A program made the translations under genes and the position numbers. From Rhodohalobacter barkolensis (GTDB lineage Bacteria; Bacteroidota; Rhodothermia; Balneolales; Balneolaceae): a DNA stretch of 64,000 nt. This document shows, piece after piece, positions 51,273-61,772 of the stretch. Position 1 is the first letter of the stretch. Each line of letters begins with the position of its first letter. Below the pieces are notes generated by a model that was not told the origin of the DNA, ran no database searches, and worked only from the letters and a program-made list of their open reading frames with translations. The stretch lies in assembly GCF_002834295.1 (NCBI RefSeq), contig NZ_PISP01000001.1, positions 930,001-994,000 on the forward strand. The letters are read 5' to 3'.

Positions 51273-52039
51273 CAGGAATTAAAAGATGTTTTTACGAAAT
51301 ATTTTTTTCCATTTAGTTTAAAAAATGCAGGTTCTTTTCCTGGAAATTCAAATGCTCTTATTACACGATCTATTTTTTCCTCTGAATCAGTTAAATAAAA
51401 TTGTTTTTTGCCTAATAAGCTGTTCTTGTCATAATAGTTACTATTTATTCCTTTCTTACTATAATTAATCGGCTTTTGTGTTTTAACAGACTTATTAAAA
51501 ATCGTTTTATAATAATCGTAAAATGAGATAATAAGTGCTTCTTGGGTACGCTGAAATAATGTATATGAAGTATCTTTATCTGTTACTTCAATTTCAGCTC
51601 TAACAATAATTTGACCTGAATCAATTTGCTCATCTATAAAATGAATTGTTCCACCACCAAGATTTGAACCTTCTAATATTGTATGACAAGAACTGTAAAG
51701 TCCCCCAAATTCAGGTAGTAACCCCCCATGAAAATTCACTATACCCTGTTGAAATAATTGAATATGTTCTTTCTTCAAAATTTTGCTAAACCTACAACTA
51801 AAACCAATGTACAGATCATTTTTTTGAAATTTACTTACCAACTCATCTAAAGAAAATTTATGAATTCCCTCTCTCTCTACATACTCTGCTAATAAAGGTA
51901 CCTTCTCCCAAGGATCATTATTTGTAGGGTTCTCATTTCCAATTACAACTCCTATCAGTTGAACATTTGGATCCTCCATTATATGCTTTGCTACAAGAGT
52001 AGCGATAGGTAAATCACCAAAAACAATTATTTTCTTCAT
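51272..52039 (-). CDS. Formyltransferase family protein, sugar N-formyltransferase-like
   Basis: The 255-residue protein has the formyltransferase catalytic residues N102 and H104 in VNFHGGLLPEF and D140 in IDEQIDSGQ. N-terminal IIVFGDLPIATLVAKHI is Rossmann-like. It presumably moves formyl from 10-formyl-THF to the amino group of a dTDP-amino sugar, since it overlaps the aminotransferase gene by 4 bp. A C-terminal segment of about 50 residues is less conserved. Confidence 0.82.
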   Translation of the reverse strand: MKKIIVFGDLPIATLVAKHIMEDPNVQLIGVVIGNENPTNNDPWEKVPLLAEYVEREGIHKFSLDELVSKFQKNDLYIGFSCRFSKILKKEHIQLFQQGIVNFHGGLLPEFGGLYSSCHTILEGSNLGGGTIHFIDEQIDSGQIIVRAEIEVTDKDTSYTLFQRTQEALIISFYDYYKTIFNKSVKTQKPINYSKKGINSNYYDKNSLLGKKQFYLTDSEEKIDRVIRAFEFPGKEPAFFKLNGKKYFVKTSFNS

Positions 52040-53109
52040 AATTCTTTACTAATAATTCTCACTATTTCTTCAATACTTTCTATTTCCAATGAAAAATACA
52101 CAGGCAAACATAAAATCCGCTCCGAAATATCTTTCGACACCTTCACTTTTTCCGTCTTCACATATTCTAACGTATCCAAACTCGGGTAAAAGTACCGGCG
52201 GGGATAAATGTCGTTTTGTTCCAAAGCTTCTTTCAGCCGTAACGTTATAGCTTCGCTTTCAAAAATAACCGGGTAGTAGGCGTAATTCCACCCGGTATCT
52301 TTCTGAATAGATATACTCCGTACCAGAACCTCCTTCAACAGTTTCTCATACAGAAGGCACTGTCGTTTACGACTAGCCAGAATTTTTTCAATATAAGCAA
52401 GATTGCACAATCCCATCGCCGCATGGAATTCTGAATTTTTACCGTTAATACCCACCCCATCAAATTCTTTAAAACCGGCATGACCAAAATTCCGCATACG
52501 GCTCATCCGGTAGTTGATTTCTTCGTCTTTGGTAAACACTGCCCCTCCTTCCACCGTATGAAAGAGTTTGGTGGCATGAAAACTGGAAGTGCTTACATCA
52601 CCGAATTCAAACACCGATTGGTTTTTATAGGTGGTGCCGAAACAATGAGCGGCATCATAAATCACTTTTAAATCATGTTTGTCGGCTATGGACTGTATAG
52701 CTTCAATATCGCAAGGATTCCCAAAAACATGTGTGGCTAAAATTCCGGTTGTTTTGTCGGAGATAGCCTCTTCAATAAGTGTCGGGTTTATATTCAAAGT
52801 TTGTGGATCAATATCCACAAATACCGGTGTGCATCCCTCCCAAACAATGCTGGATGTGGTTGCCACATAGGAAAAGGGTGTAGTAATAATTTCGCCTTTA
52901 AGCCCCAACGCTTTAATGGCAATTTGCAGGGCTATGGTGCCATTCGTAAGGTACAGTAAGTGCTCAACGTCCAGGTAATCCTTCAGTTTCTGCTCCAGCT
53001 GCTGTACCAGCGGACCGTTGTTGGTCAGATACTCCCGATCCCAAATTCCTTGCAGGTATTGCTCGTATTCTTCTCGCGGAGGCATGTATGGCTTGGTAAC
53101 GGGGATCAT
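52036..53109 (-). CDS. DegT/DnrJ/EryC1-family sugar aminotransferase
   Basis: The 357-residue PLP aminotransferase has LYLTNGTIALQIAIKALG, TTPFSYVATTSSIVWEGC, VIYDAAHCFGTT with D152, and K181 in SFHATKLFHTVEGGAV as the Schiff-base lysine. With RfbA and RfbB upstream and no RfbC/RfbD, it likely acts on dTDP-4-keto-6-deoxyglucose to give a 4-amino-4,6-dideoxyhexose. Start overlaps the end of the flippase gene by 4 bp. Confidence 0.9.
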   Translation of the reverse strand: MIPVTKPYMPPREEYEQYLQGIWDREYLTNNGPLVQQLEQKLKDYLDVEHLLYLTNGTIALQIAIKALGLKGEIITTPFSYVATTSSIVWEGCTPVFVDIDPQTLNINPTLIEEAISDKTTGILATHVFGNPCDIEAIQSIADKHDLKVIYDAAHCFGTTYKNQSVFEFGDVSTSSFHATKLFHTVEGGAVFTKDEEINYRMSRMRNFGHAGFKEFDGVGINGKNSEFHAAMGLCNLAYIEKILASRKRQCLLYEKLLKEVLVRSISIQKDTGWNYAYYPVIFESEAITLRLKEALEQNDIYPRRYFYPSLDTLEYVKTEKVKVSKDISERILCLPVYFSLEIESIEEIVRIISKEL

Positions 53110-54569
53110 ACGTGTAAGATGGTTTTAATTTTTTTAGGTAAAAACGGAGCGGCCATTTCTAAAACCATCTGTACAATCTCCGTACGATATATCAAATTGC
53201 CAATGAGATAAATTGATGCTGAAAGAAATAGATACCCTATTAACATTATTAAAGAATGTATTGGATATATTATTGTCAAGCTGACCACTATAACCGTCAT
53301 AGGAACAGACAATCCCAAAACTTTTAATACATCCACACTCTGCTCACTGATTGAATAATCTAAAAATTTTGCTGTGTACCATGTATTTATAAATAGAGCA
53401 ACATAAGATGAAATGACTTGCCCTATCAAGAGACCATAAATCCCAAATTGTAATCCTATCAATATGGCTAGTGTTATATTTACTTTTTTAATGATTTCCA
53501 GTTTCAAAAAAAGGTCTGATCTTCCAAATACTTTCAGTACATTTAAATTTATAGCATGCAGATGATATAGAGCTCCACTTATACATAAAATTTGTAAAAA
53601 CGGTGCAGCAGGTATCCATTGTACCCCTAAAACATATTCCATAATTGGTTCTGCGAAAAAAATCAAAATAAGCATAGATGGAAAAATTATAAACGAAGTA
53701 CTTTGAACTACTTTTCGATACCCTTCTTTAATTCTTTTTTTGTCATCTGCTATTTTTGATAGCAGTGGGTAAGAAACTTTCTGAATCACAGAGGTTAAAT
53801 TCTGACTTACTATTTGCTGCATCTCTTTTGCCTGAGTATAAAATCCTAAAATTGAGGCAGGAAAAAACTTTCCAATAACCAGTTTGTAAATGTGTTGGTA
53901 AGTAGTAGCCAATAATCCAGATAACAACAATTTGTATCCAAAGCTAAATAACCTGTCGAATGATTCTTTATTAAAAGAGAATAAAATTTTTGCAGGCTGC
54001 AATATCCACAGAGCAACGCTACTAAAAAATGCGAAAAGTAAATATTGAGCCACCAAAGACCATACTCCAAATCCAATATAAGCCATCGATATAGAAACTA
54101 TACCAGCTATAAATACTGCAGGGACCTGTGCAAAGGCCTGTTTTTTAAATTCCAATTGTTGAGTCATTTCGGAACGCTGTACAATGGCTACCCCAAAAAA
54201 TATAATTGATAAGCCCATTACACGGGTCAATTCTATAAGTTCCGGACGTTCATAAAAGGAAGCAATCCATGGAGCACTTATATATAGCAATCCGTAAAAT
54301 AAAAATGATAAAAGCAGATTAAACCAAAATACCGTTGAACGATCCTGATCGGTAATTTCTTTCTCCCGAATTAGCGCCTGTCCCATACCACTATCAATAA
54401 AACTCTTTGATATAGCGAAAAAGATTATAAGCATGGCTACCAAGCCAAAATCTTCAGGTGTGAGTAACCTTGCCAAAATAATAAATATTACCGCTTGTAA
54501 TATCTGCTGCCCAAACCGCTCAACAGCAACCCATAAAACACCTTTTGAGGCTTCTACTTTAAGAGACAT
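53106..54569 (-). CDS. Wzx-like oligosaccharide flippase
   Basis: The 487-residue MOP-superfamily transporter has about 12-14 membrane segments, with N-terminal [20 protein letters not shown] and [16 protein letters not shown], typical of RfbX/Wzx-type proteins. It moves the lipid-linked repeat unit across the inner membrane. The start overlaps the rfbA end by 11 bp. Confidence 0.92.
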   Translation of the reverse strand: MSLKVEASKGVLWVAVERFGQQILQAVIFIILARLLTPEDFGLVAMLIIFFAISKSFIDSGMGQALIREKEITDQDRSTVFWFNLLLSFLFYGLLYISAPWIASFYERPELIELTRVMGLSIIFFGVAIVQRSEMTQQLEFKKQAFAQVPAVFIAGIVSISMAYIGFGVWSLVAQYLLFAFFSSVALWILQPAKILFSFNKESFDRLFSFGYKLLLSGLLATTYQHIYKLVIGKFFPASILGFYTQAKEMQQIVSQNLTSVIQKVSYPLLSKIADDKKRIKEGYRKVVQSTSFIIFPSMLILIFFAEPIMEYVLGVQWIPAAPFLQILCISGALYHLHAINLNVLKVFGRSDLFLKLEIIKKVNITLAILIGLQFGIYGLLIGQVISSYVALFINTWYTAKFLDYSISEQSVDVLKVLGLSVPMTVIVVSLTIIYPIHSLIMLIGYLFLSASIYLIGNLIYRTEIVQMVLEMAAPFLPKKIKTILHV

Positions 54570-55434
54570 GCAGTTCGATTAACCTTTTTAAATATGCTCC
54601 ATAGCCGTTTTTCTTAAGCTCATCAGCTTTTTCTAACACCTCTTCAGTGGTTATCCACTTTTTTCTCCATGCGATCTCTTCCAGACAGGCAATTTTGTAT
54701 CCTTGCCGTCTCTCAATAATTTCCACATATTGAGCCGCCTCGATCATCGCGTCGTGCGTACCGGTATCGAGCCAGGCATATCCACGCCCCAAAACCTGAA
54801 CGTGGAGATCATCCAGCTCCAGGTATCGCTGATTGACAGAAGTAATTTCCAGTTCACCTCGGTCAGAGGGTGTTACATTTTTTGCAACATCAACTACGCG
54901 GTTATCATAAAAATATAATCCGGTCACCGCCAAATTACTTTTTGGATTATTCGGTTTCTCCTCAATGGAGAGGGCTTTTCGATTTTTGTCAATCTCCACC
55001 ACCCCAAACCGTTCGGGATCGCTTACCCGATATCCAAATACAGTAGCCCCCATCAAATTTTCTGCCGTTTCTTCAAGTTTGTCTCCAAACCCTTGTCCAT
55101 AGAAAATATTATCTCCCAAAATCAAACATACATCATCATCTCCAATAAATTCTTCGCCGATGATGAAAGCCTGTGCCAGTCCATCTGGACTAGGCTGCAC
55201 GGCATAGGATAGGTTAATGCCCCATTCGGAACCATCACCTAAAAGGCGTTTAAAGCTATCGTTGTCTTCGGGGGTAGTAATGACCAAAATTTCCCGAATG
55301 CCAGCGAGCATAAGTACCGAAAGCGGGTAATAGATCATCGGCTTGTCGTACACCGGCATTAGTTGTTTGCTAATGGCTTTAGTAACAGGGTATAAACGAG
55401 TTCCGGAGCCGCCTGCGAGTATAATTCCTTTCAT
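54559..55434 (-). CDS. rfbA: Glucose-1-phosphate thymidylyltransferase
   Basis: The 291-residue protein has the nucleotide-binding [40 protein letters not shown] and [10 protein letters not shown], all canonical. Makes dTDP-glucose. It follows rfbB by 40 bp. Confidence 0.96.
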   Translation of the reverse strand: MKGIILAGGSGTRLYPVTKAISKQLMPVYDKPMIYYPLSVLMLAGIREILVITTPEDNDSFKRLLGDGSEWGINLSYAVQPSPDGLAQAFIIGEEFIGDDDVCLILGDNIFYGQGFGDKLEETAENLMGATVFGYRVSDPERFGVVEIDKNRKALSIEEKPNNPKSNLAVTGLYFYDNRVVDVAKNVTPSDRGELEITSVNQRYLELDDLHVQVLGRGYAWLDTGTHDAMIEAAQYVEIIERRQGYKIACLEEIAWRKKWITTEEVLEKADELKKNGYGAYLKRLIELHVS

Positions 55435-55474
55435 GTTGTGAATTTTGAATGGAAAATTATGAATTTTGAATTAT

Positions 55475-56542
55475 TTAAGCTGTACCGAGTCTTTCGAGAT
55501 CGTAGTTGTTTTCTGTGACAGCCTCACACCAATCAATATTTTCGAGATACCATTGAATAGTTTTCTTTATTCCACTATCGAAGGTTTCTTCCGGTGTCCA
55601 GCCGAGTTCTTTTTCTATTTTTGAGGCATCTATGGCATAGCGAAAATCATGGCCCGGACGGTCAGTTACGAAAGAGATTAGTTCTCTGAAATTACCTCCA
55701 GTTTCTTTTGGGACCAACTCGTTCAGGGTGTCACAAATGGTGTGTACTACTTCAATGTTTTGTTTTTCGTTGTGTCCACCGATATTGTAGGTTTCACCGG
55801 GTTCTCCTTCTTCTACTACTTTCAATAGCGCGCGGGCATGGTCATCTACATAAAGCCAATCTCTCACATTTTCACCGGTTCCATACACGGGAATGTCTTC
55901 ACCCTGCAATGCTTTTAAAATTACAACCGGGATGAGCTTTTCAGGAAACTGATACGGACCATAATTATTAGAGCAGTTGGTGATCATGGTTGGTAAACCA
56001 TAGGTGTGATGCCAGGCTCTTACCAAATGGTCAGATGATGCTTTACTAGAGGAGTAAGGTGAACGAGGGTCATATGGAGTCTCCTCAGTAAAAAATCCTT
56101 CATCTCCTAATTCACCATATACTTCATCTGTAGATACATGCAGAAAACGAAAGCTTTCTTTTCTGTCTCCTTCTAAACTTTGCCAATACTGCTTTGCTTC
56201 TTCTAATAATGCATGCGTGCCATTCACATTTGTTATAATAAACTCTGCAGAACCGTCTATGGAGCGATCTACATGGGATTCAGCTGCGAGGTGCATTATG
56301 GCATCAGGATGAAATTCGTTGAATATTCGATTGATTTCTTCCGCATCGCAAATATCTACCTGCTCGAATTGATATCGGTTAGAATCTGAAATGGATTCCA
56401 AAGACTCTAAATGTCCGGCATAGGTGAGTTTATCAATATTCAAAACTTCATGTTCGGTTTCATTGATAATCATTCGGATTAAAGCTGAACCTATGAAGCC
56501 CGCGCCGCCTGTTACGATGATTTTTTTTGAACTTTTATCCAT
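55475..56542 (-). CDS. rfbB: dTDP-glucose 4,6-dehydratase
   Basis: The 355-residue extended SDR has NAD loop [33 protein letters not shown] (catalytic T/D/E) and [10 protein letters not shown] (Y/K pair). Converts dTDP-glucose to dTDP-4-keto-6-deoxyglucose. First gene of the long minus-strand operon reaching to about 40.3 kb; 56543-56709 upstream has a repeat-like piece. Confidence 0.96.
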   Translation of the reverse strand: MDKSSKKIIVTGGAGFIGSALIRMIINETEHEVLNIDKLTYAGHLESLESISDSNRYQFEQVDICDAEEINRIFNEFHPDAIMHLAAESHVDRSIDGSAEFIITNVNGTHALLEEAKQYWQSLEGDRKESFRFLHVSTDEVYGELGDEGFFTEETPYDPRSPYSSSKASSDHLVRAWHHTYGLPTMITNCSNNYGPYQFPEKLIPVVILKALQGEDIPVYGTGENVRDWLYVDDHARALLKVVEEGEPGETYNIGGHNEKQNIEVVHTICDTLNELVPKETGGNFRELISFVTDRPGHDFRYAIDASKIEKELGWTPEETFDSGIKKTIQWYLENIDWCEAVTENNYDLERLGTA

Positions 56543-56709
56543 GACATACTTTATTACTAATTAAATCGTCTTTTGTAATACGTTTTGAAAACTTTACATA
56601 AGTCTTTTTGTTCTGTTTGATGGGCATTCCTTAACGCTGACAGGTTCTCCGTGCTGCTTCGTACGCTGTCAGGTTGTTTGGGAAATTACAATCGGTCATC
56701 GGTCTCCCG

Positions 56710-58740
56710 TTAACGGTCAATCTTTTTAAGAATGTTCTCTACAGCCTCTTCAACCGAAATCTCATCCGTATTCAACGTTACGGCAGAACTCTCGGGAGCC
56801 TCATGATCGGCATCATAACCGGTCAATCCTTTGATCTCGCCATCCTTTGCTTTTTGGTAGAGTCCTTTCGGATCACGTTCCTGCGCGGTTTTAGGATCGC
56901 AGGTCACGTGAACTTCCATAAATCGTTTATCGGGGAAGAGACTTCGTACTCGGTCTCTGTCTTCCTTGTAGGGTGATACAAAGGTGCAGAGTACAATGTT
57001 CCCGTGCTCAAAGAATAGCCTGGCCACTTCTCCAACACGGCGGATGTTTTCGGTGCGGTCTTCCGGGCTGAAGCCGAGGTCGCCGTTCAGTCCGTGGCGC
57101 ACCTGGTCGCCATCCAGCAGAACGGTCTGTTTGCCTTCTTCCCAGAGTTTCTTCTCCAGGGCTTTGGCAATGGTGCTCTTTCCGGCTCCGGAGATTCCGG
57201 TAAACCAGAGGACGATGGCTTTGTGGCCGTTGCGGGTTTCGCGCTGCTCACGTGTAATATTCCATGGTTCCCAATGGACATTGGGTGAGACAAGGGTCGT
57301 TCCTTTGGAACTTACACCCCCCTGCGTCCCCCCTTGATAAGGGGGGAATTTTTTATCAGCCCCACGGTCGTCGGTCTCCGGTCGCCCGTCAGACGACTCT
57401 GTCGTCTTAGAGCGGATCATTCCGGCACCGACGGTTACGTTGGAGGCGGGATCAATCACGATGAAGCTTCCGGTTTTTTGGTTGGAGCGGTAGGCATCAA
57501 TGAAGAGCGGCTGGGCGGAGGTCAGTTTTACCCGGCCGATTTCGTTCAGATCGAGTCCTTCGGCATCTTCACGGTGAAGACTATCCACATTCATACGGTA
57601 GATGACCTCATCAATATAAACTGGTGTGGTTTTGGTGGTGTGCATCAGCAGGTACTGTTTGCCGGTCTCCATCGCCTCCTCATTCATCCAGCAGAGGTAC
57701 CCCTCAAATTTTGAGGTGATTTCCGGCACATTATTCTTCCGCACAATCATATCCCCGCGGGAGATATCAATTTCGTCCTCAATCGTCAGAGTAATGGAAT
57801 CACCCGGCAGAGCTTCATCTTCATTCCCATCATGAGTCACAATCTCTTTGACCCTGCTTGAGAGCTTGGACGGCAGTACCGTAATCTCATCACCCGGCTT
57901 AATTCTTCCGGACGCCACTCGCCCGGAAAATCCTCTGAAGTTTTGGTTTGGCCGAATCACATACTGCACCGGAAAACGGAAATCGACGACGTTCTCTGAG
58001 GCATCCACTTTCACTGTTTCCAGGTGGTGAAGAAGAGTCGGGCCATTGTACCAGGGCATATGGTTTTTTTCTTCCCCGGTCAGTCGGGTTTTGGAGACCA
58101 CATTATCTCCTTTTAGAGCGGAAATCGGAATATAAGTTACATCATCAATGTCCAGTTTTTTGGCGAAAGAACGGAAATCGGCAACAATTTCGTTAAATAC
58201 ATTCTCATCGTAGTCTACCAGGTCCATCTTGTTCACGGCAACAACCAAGTGAGGAATCTGAAGCAGGGATGAGATAAAGGCGTGACGGCGGGACTGGGTC
58301 AGAACGCCTTTGGAGGCGTCGATCAGTACAATGGCCAGCTCGGCAGTGGAAGCTCCGGTCACCATATTTCGGGTGTACTGGGTGTGCCCCGGAGTATCAG
58401 CAATTATAAATTTTCGTTTCGGCGTGGCAAAATAGCGGTAGGCCACATCAATGGTAATCTTCTGCTCTCTCTCCGCTTTCAATCCATCGGTCAGCAGCGC
58501 CAGGTTTACCTCCTCTTCCCCGCTGCTCTTGGAGGTCTTCTCAATCGCCTCCATTTGATCCTCAAAAATCGACTTCGAATCATACAGCAGCCGCCCGATC
58601 AGGGTACTTTTCCCGTCATCCACGCTACCCGCAGTGGTAAAACGGAGCAGATCCATGTCGAGATACTTATAGTCTTCGGCGTCTGTAGTTTTGAGTTTTG
58701 AGTGTTGAGGTTTGAGGTTGTTCTCTTCTTTCTTGCTCAT
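56710..58740 (-). CDS. cysNC: Bifunctional sulfate adenylyltransferase subunit 1 / APS kinase
   Basis: The 676-residue fusion has a CysN GTPase at about 28-440 (P-loop GSVDDGKST 38-46, DTPGH 115-119, NKMD 170-173) and CysC APS kinase at about 505-676 (Walker A GISGAGKST 515-523, DGDQVRHGLNGDLGFSPEDR). With CysD it makes APS, and CysC makes PAPS. Two foreign-looking segments occur: residues 8-18 (NLKPQHSKLKT) and 444-480, both encoded by DNA resembling dispersed repeats. The TAA stop also falls in a repeat (GACCGTTAACGG). Confidence 0.93.
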   Translation of the reverse strand: MSKKEENNLKPQHSKLKTTDAEDYKYLDMDLLRFTTAGSVDDGKSTLIGRLLYDSKSIFEDQMEAIEKTSKSSGEEEVNLALLTDGLKAEREQKITIDVAYRYFATPKRKFIIADTPGHTQYTRNMVTGASTAELAIVLIDASKGVLTQSRRHAFISSLLQIPHLVVAVNKMDLVDYDENVFNEIVADFRSFAKKLDIDDVTYIPISALKGDNVVSKTRLTGEEKNHMPWYNGPTLLHHLETVKVDASENVVDFRFPVQYVIRPNQNFRGFSGRVASGRIKPGDEITVLPSKLSSRVKEIVTHDGNEDEALPGDSITLTIEDEIDISRGDMIVRKNNVPEITSKFEGYLCWMNEEAMETGKQYLLMHTTKTTPVYIDEVIYRMNVDSLHREDAEGLDLNEIGRVKLTSAQPLFIDAYRSNQKTGSFIVIDPASNVTVGAGMIRSKTTESSDGRPETDDRGADKKFPPYQGGTQGGVSSKGTTLVSPNVHWEPWNITREQRETRNGHKAIVLWFTGISGAGKSTIAKALEKKLWEEGKQTVLLDGDQVRHGLNGDLGFSPEDRTENIRRVGEVARLFFEHGNIVLCTFVSPYKEDRDRVRSLFPDKRFMEVHVTCDPKTAQERDPKGLYQKAKDGEIKGLTGYDADHEAPESSAVTLNTDEISVEEAVENILKKIDR
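57301..57411. repeat. Repeat-derived insert in the CysN-CysC linker
   Basis: The coding DNA contains CACCCCCCTGCGTCCCCCCT followed by TGATAAGGGGGGAATT, a palindromic type also seen at 63126-63152, then GGTCGTCGGTCTCCGGTCG and GTCAGACGACTCTGTCGTC (family E-like). Confidence 0.75.
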
Positions 58741-58744
58741 TCAG

Positions 58745-58978
58745 CTTATTTATTTTGACGGTAGACGGATGACCGTAGACCATTGTTATCAATTCTGTTG
58801 TTGTTTAAAATATGTTTTTCTTGACCGCGGACCGTTAGCTCACTTCGTGACCTGACCGATGACCGTTCACTCGCTACGCGAGTCGACCGATGAACTTCGC
58901 TTGCGAACTGATCTGCGCTCATAGAGCTTTAATCATCGGTAAGTAAGGCAAAGCCTTGCGATGGTCATCCGTCAACAG
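58745..58978. repeat. Family E repeat block
   Basis: GACGGTAGACGGATGACCG, GACCGATGACCG and a hairpin CTCGCTACGCGAG recur in this block. Similar GACCG/CGGTC phrases are at 59430-59515, 60548-60612, 62636-62662 and 63205-63232, mostly around the sulfate genes. Confidence 0.72.
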
Positions 58979-59347
58979 TCAGTTTCCGTTCTTCATCAAG
59001 GACCGTTTAAATGCCTGCAATTTACCAAACAGTATGTTGCATTTACTTTCTAACTTATGTTTTAATTCATTTCCTATGATATAACCTCGCCTTTCCATCA
59101 ATCGAATACATCCAATCACTTCTATAAGTGACCTGATCGCATACCCAATAAATCTGGTCTGTTCTTTATCGGATTGCGATGTTGATCCCTCAGCAATATT
59201 CAAAGAAATTGATGTTACCGCACGATTTATTTGTGTTACCAGGTTAAACTTTTCAATATCCGGCAAACCGGTACTTGCTTCGTAAACCATATCATTCAAC
59301 TCTAAAGAGAGTTGCCAAACTTCCAAATCTTCAAATTTATATCTCAT
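58979..59347 (-). CDS. Four-helix-bundle (S23/IVS-type) protein
   Basis: The 122-residue, all-helical protein has FEDLEVWQLSLELNDMVYEA, VTQINRAVTSISLNIAEGST and EVIGCIRLMERRGYI, matching the four-helix-bundle (23S intervening-sequence) family. Usually found as dispersed single genes. It sits between cysD and cysNC and is bordered by family E repeats. No function known. Confidence 0.88.
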   Translation of the reverse strand: MRYKFEDLEVWQLSLELNDMVYEASTGLPDIEKFNLVTQINRAVTSISLNIAEGSTSQSDKEQTRFIGYAIRSLIEVIGCIRLMERRGYIIGNELKHKLESKCNILFGKLQAFKRSLMKNGN

Positions 59348-59526
59348 GACTTTTATGATTAATGACTGTTCATATCATAAGAGCCAATAATTTTTATTTC
59401 CTTACAAAATTTAAATTTGTTGCTACCGGTCATCCGTCTTCGGTCCGTGAAACAAAGTTTCACTTTCGGTCAGCAGACAAAGTCTGCGCGGTCACCCGTC
59501 CCCGGTCGCAGCGAAGCTGCACACGT

Positions 59527-60429
59527 CTAAAAATACCCTTGACGTTTTCGATCCTCCATCGCAGTCTCACTTCGCTTATCATCGTGGCGGTTGCCTCGCT
59601 CGGTTTGACGGGCAGAAGCGACTTCCTGGATGATCTCTTCCATATTGGATGCTGTGGATAGAACCGCGCCTGTACAGGTCGCATCTCCGATGGTTCGGAA
59701 CCGCACGGTTTTGGTCACAATCTCCTCATCCGGCTGACGATTTACAAAATCAGTATCCGCTAGCCAAACACCGCGTCGGTTAAATACTTCGCGTTCATGA
59801 GCAAAATAGAGTTCAGGAATATCAATCTCCTCCTGTGCGATGTACTGCCAGATATCCATTTCTGTCCAGTTACTGATCGGAAAGACACGGAAACTCTCGC
59901 CCATGTTTTTACGTCCGTTGTAGAGATCCCACAATTCAGGGCGTTGGTTTTTTGGATCCCACTGCCCAAAACTGTCACGATGTGAGAAAAAACGCTCTTT
60001 GGCGCGGGCCTTCTCTTCATCCCGTCGGCCACCGCCCAAAGCGGCATCCACCTGATGTTTTTTCAAGGTATCGAGCAGCGTTACGGTTTGAAGGGCATTC
60101 CGGCTGGCATCGGGGCCTGTCTCCTCTTTTACACGTCCTGCATCAATCGACTCCTGTACGCTACCCACAATCAAATCAATACCAAGTTTTTCCACCAGTT
60201 TATCGCGAAATTCGATGGTTTCCGGGAAGTTATGACCGGTATCCACATGCATCAATGGAAATGGAATTTTACCCGGATAAAACGCTTTTAGTGCCAGGTG
60301 AACCATTACAATGGAGTCTTTTCCGCCGGAAAATAGAAGTACCGGCCGTTCAAACTGCGCTGCCACCTCGCGCATAATATAGATCCCTTCATCCTCTAAC
60401 TGCTTCAGGTGGCTCTGTCTTTTAATCAT
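59527..60429 (-). CDS. cysD: Sulfate adenylyltransferase subunit 2
   Basis: The 300-residue protein has PP-loop SGGKDS at 34-39, HVDTGHNFPETIEFRDKL, ALGGGRRDEEKARAKERFFS and terminal RKRQGYF, canonical CysD. Forms the ATP sulfurylase complex with CysN. The gene order cysD-S23-cysNC with repeats between differs from the tight cysDN operons of other bacteria. Confidence 0.96.
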   Translation of the reverse strand: MIKRQSHLKQLEDEGIYIMREVAAQFERPVLLFSGGKDSIVMVHLALKAFYPGKIPFPLMHVDTGHNFPETIEFRDKLVEKLGIDLIVGSVQESIDAGRVKEETGPDASRNALQTVTLLDTLKKHQVDAALGGGRRDEEKARAKERFFSHRDSFGQWDPKNQRPELWDLYNGRKNMGESFRVFPISNWTEMDIWQYIAQEEIDIPELYFAHEREVFNRRGVWLADTDFVNRQPDEEIVTKTVRFRTIGDATCTGAVLSTASNMEEIIQEVASARQTERGNRHDDKRSETAMEDRKRQGYF

Positions 60430-60745
60430 TCTCTTTTTCTCTTTAGCTGGCTTCTAAATTTAGTAAGTTCGAAAGATAGGTGTTGTTGTGGAAAATATCG
60501 AGGGGAAAATTGAGTAGTTTTGAGTGTTTAGTTTTGAGTTTTGAGTTGACCGATGACCGGTGACGGTAGACCGTCGAATTGACCGGTGACCGAAGACGGG
60601 CGACCGTATGCTTGTCTGGGGACTTACATCTGTCAACACACGAAAAATATGTGTCATCGTTTATGGATAAGTCATATATCTACTACCCAGAGGACTGGTT
60701 AAAGTCTGACTTAGAAGATCATAGAAAACACGATCTGTATATTAT
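60430..60745. other. Intergenic region upstream of cysD
   Basis: Contains low-complexity GTTTTGAGTTTTGAGTTGACC (60527-60550) and family E phrases (60548-60612). No gene supported; a short open frame from 60663 ends in the family F repeat and is not credible. The cysD promoter should be here. Confidence 0.5.
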
Positions 60746-61000
60746 CGCCTCAAAAAATCATCGCACTCCAAACTACTCCCTCTATTCGGCGGGAATTTAT
60801 TCGTTTCACCTATACCCCGCATTTCATGCGGAGCTACCCATATTCTGCCCCTACAGGGCAGTGTAGCCACATCCATAAAAACGGCGTTGCACAAAACCTC
60901 GAACCATCTCAGAACCCAATACGCCGCCTTAACAATACTGCGCCCTGTCTTTCTGAGCGAAGAGAGGAGCACCGCGACGAATGCAGTCGAAGAATCTCCT
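60746..61000. repeat. Family F long repeat, copy 1
   Basis: Shares with copy 2 (62715-62984) CGCCTCAA, CTCTATTCGGCGG, TTCTGCCCCTACAGGGCAG, ATACGCCGCCTTAA and CTGCGCCCTGTCTTTCTGAG over about 255-270 bp. All in direct orientation. Confidence 0.85.
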
Positions 61001-61179
61001 ATTCGGTCTATCACATGCGATAATCGGTATGCGCATAAAAGCTTACACTGTAATCAATAAGAATTCCGGCTTGCCGGCCCAAATTATTCGGGATTGGTAC
61101 TTTTTGTACTTGTCCGACTACCGGCGGATCAAGACAAAATGAACAAGGAACTCCGTTTGAAATACGATCTACCCAACAC

Positions 61180-61570
61180 CGCCTCAATTCTACCAAGCAC
61201 TCCAAACTTATCCCTCTATTCGGCAGGGGATTAATCATTACCTATTTTAATCCTGTGGTTAAAACCACAGGCTATAAGCAGGCTACCCCTACAGGGTTGG
61301 ACTTCTGACTCAATTTAAGAAAGCGGCTTAAAACAAAACTCATAAATCAGCTCAACCCTTATACGCCGCATTTCAAACCCTGCAATTTGTCATTTCGAGC
61401 GAGCAAAGCGAGTCGAGAAATCTCCTGATTGCTGTACGGAATACGTTGTACGGTTTACGTAAAAAACTCGTTCAATGGCTTCAGTCCATCAGGCTAGTTT
61501 CACTGACCCGGATTCCGTGACAAGACAGAGCTGAGCACTGAAAACTATAGGAACTGTTAATTGTATAACT
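61180..61570. repeat. Family F long repeat, diverged copy 3
   Basis: Shares CGCCTCAA, CTCTATTCGGCAGGG, CCCCTACAGGG, TACGCCGCATTTCAA and CGAGAAATCTCCTG with the other copies, and further on GAGCACTGAAA (61530) also found after copy 2. Inside is the palindrome CCTGTGGTTAAAACCACAGG. The gap 61571-61772 has no gene. Confidence 0.7.
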
Positions 61571-61772
61571 GAAATCTCATCATCACAATAACTTCGCGTT
61601 TGCTTCGTAAAAAATCGGCTTTGTCCACTTCCAAGGCTGAATTTCAAAAACCTATTGATGGATTAATTAATTGATGGATTAATTACATGTATCCGTTCTT
61701 TATATGTGCAGAATGAATAAATCAATATATCTGAACAACAACTCAAAACTCAACACTAATCACTAAAAACTC

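Noticed and set aside
60579-61014. Open frames on both strands over family F copy 1
   Set aside because: Repeat-encoded, no ribosome-binding context or domain, and not preserved in copy 2.
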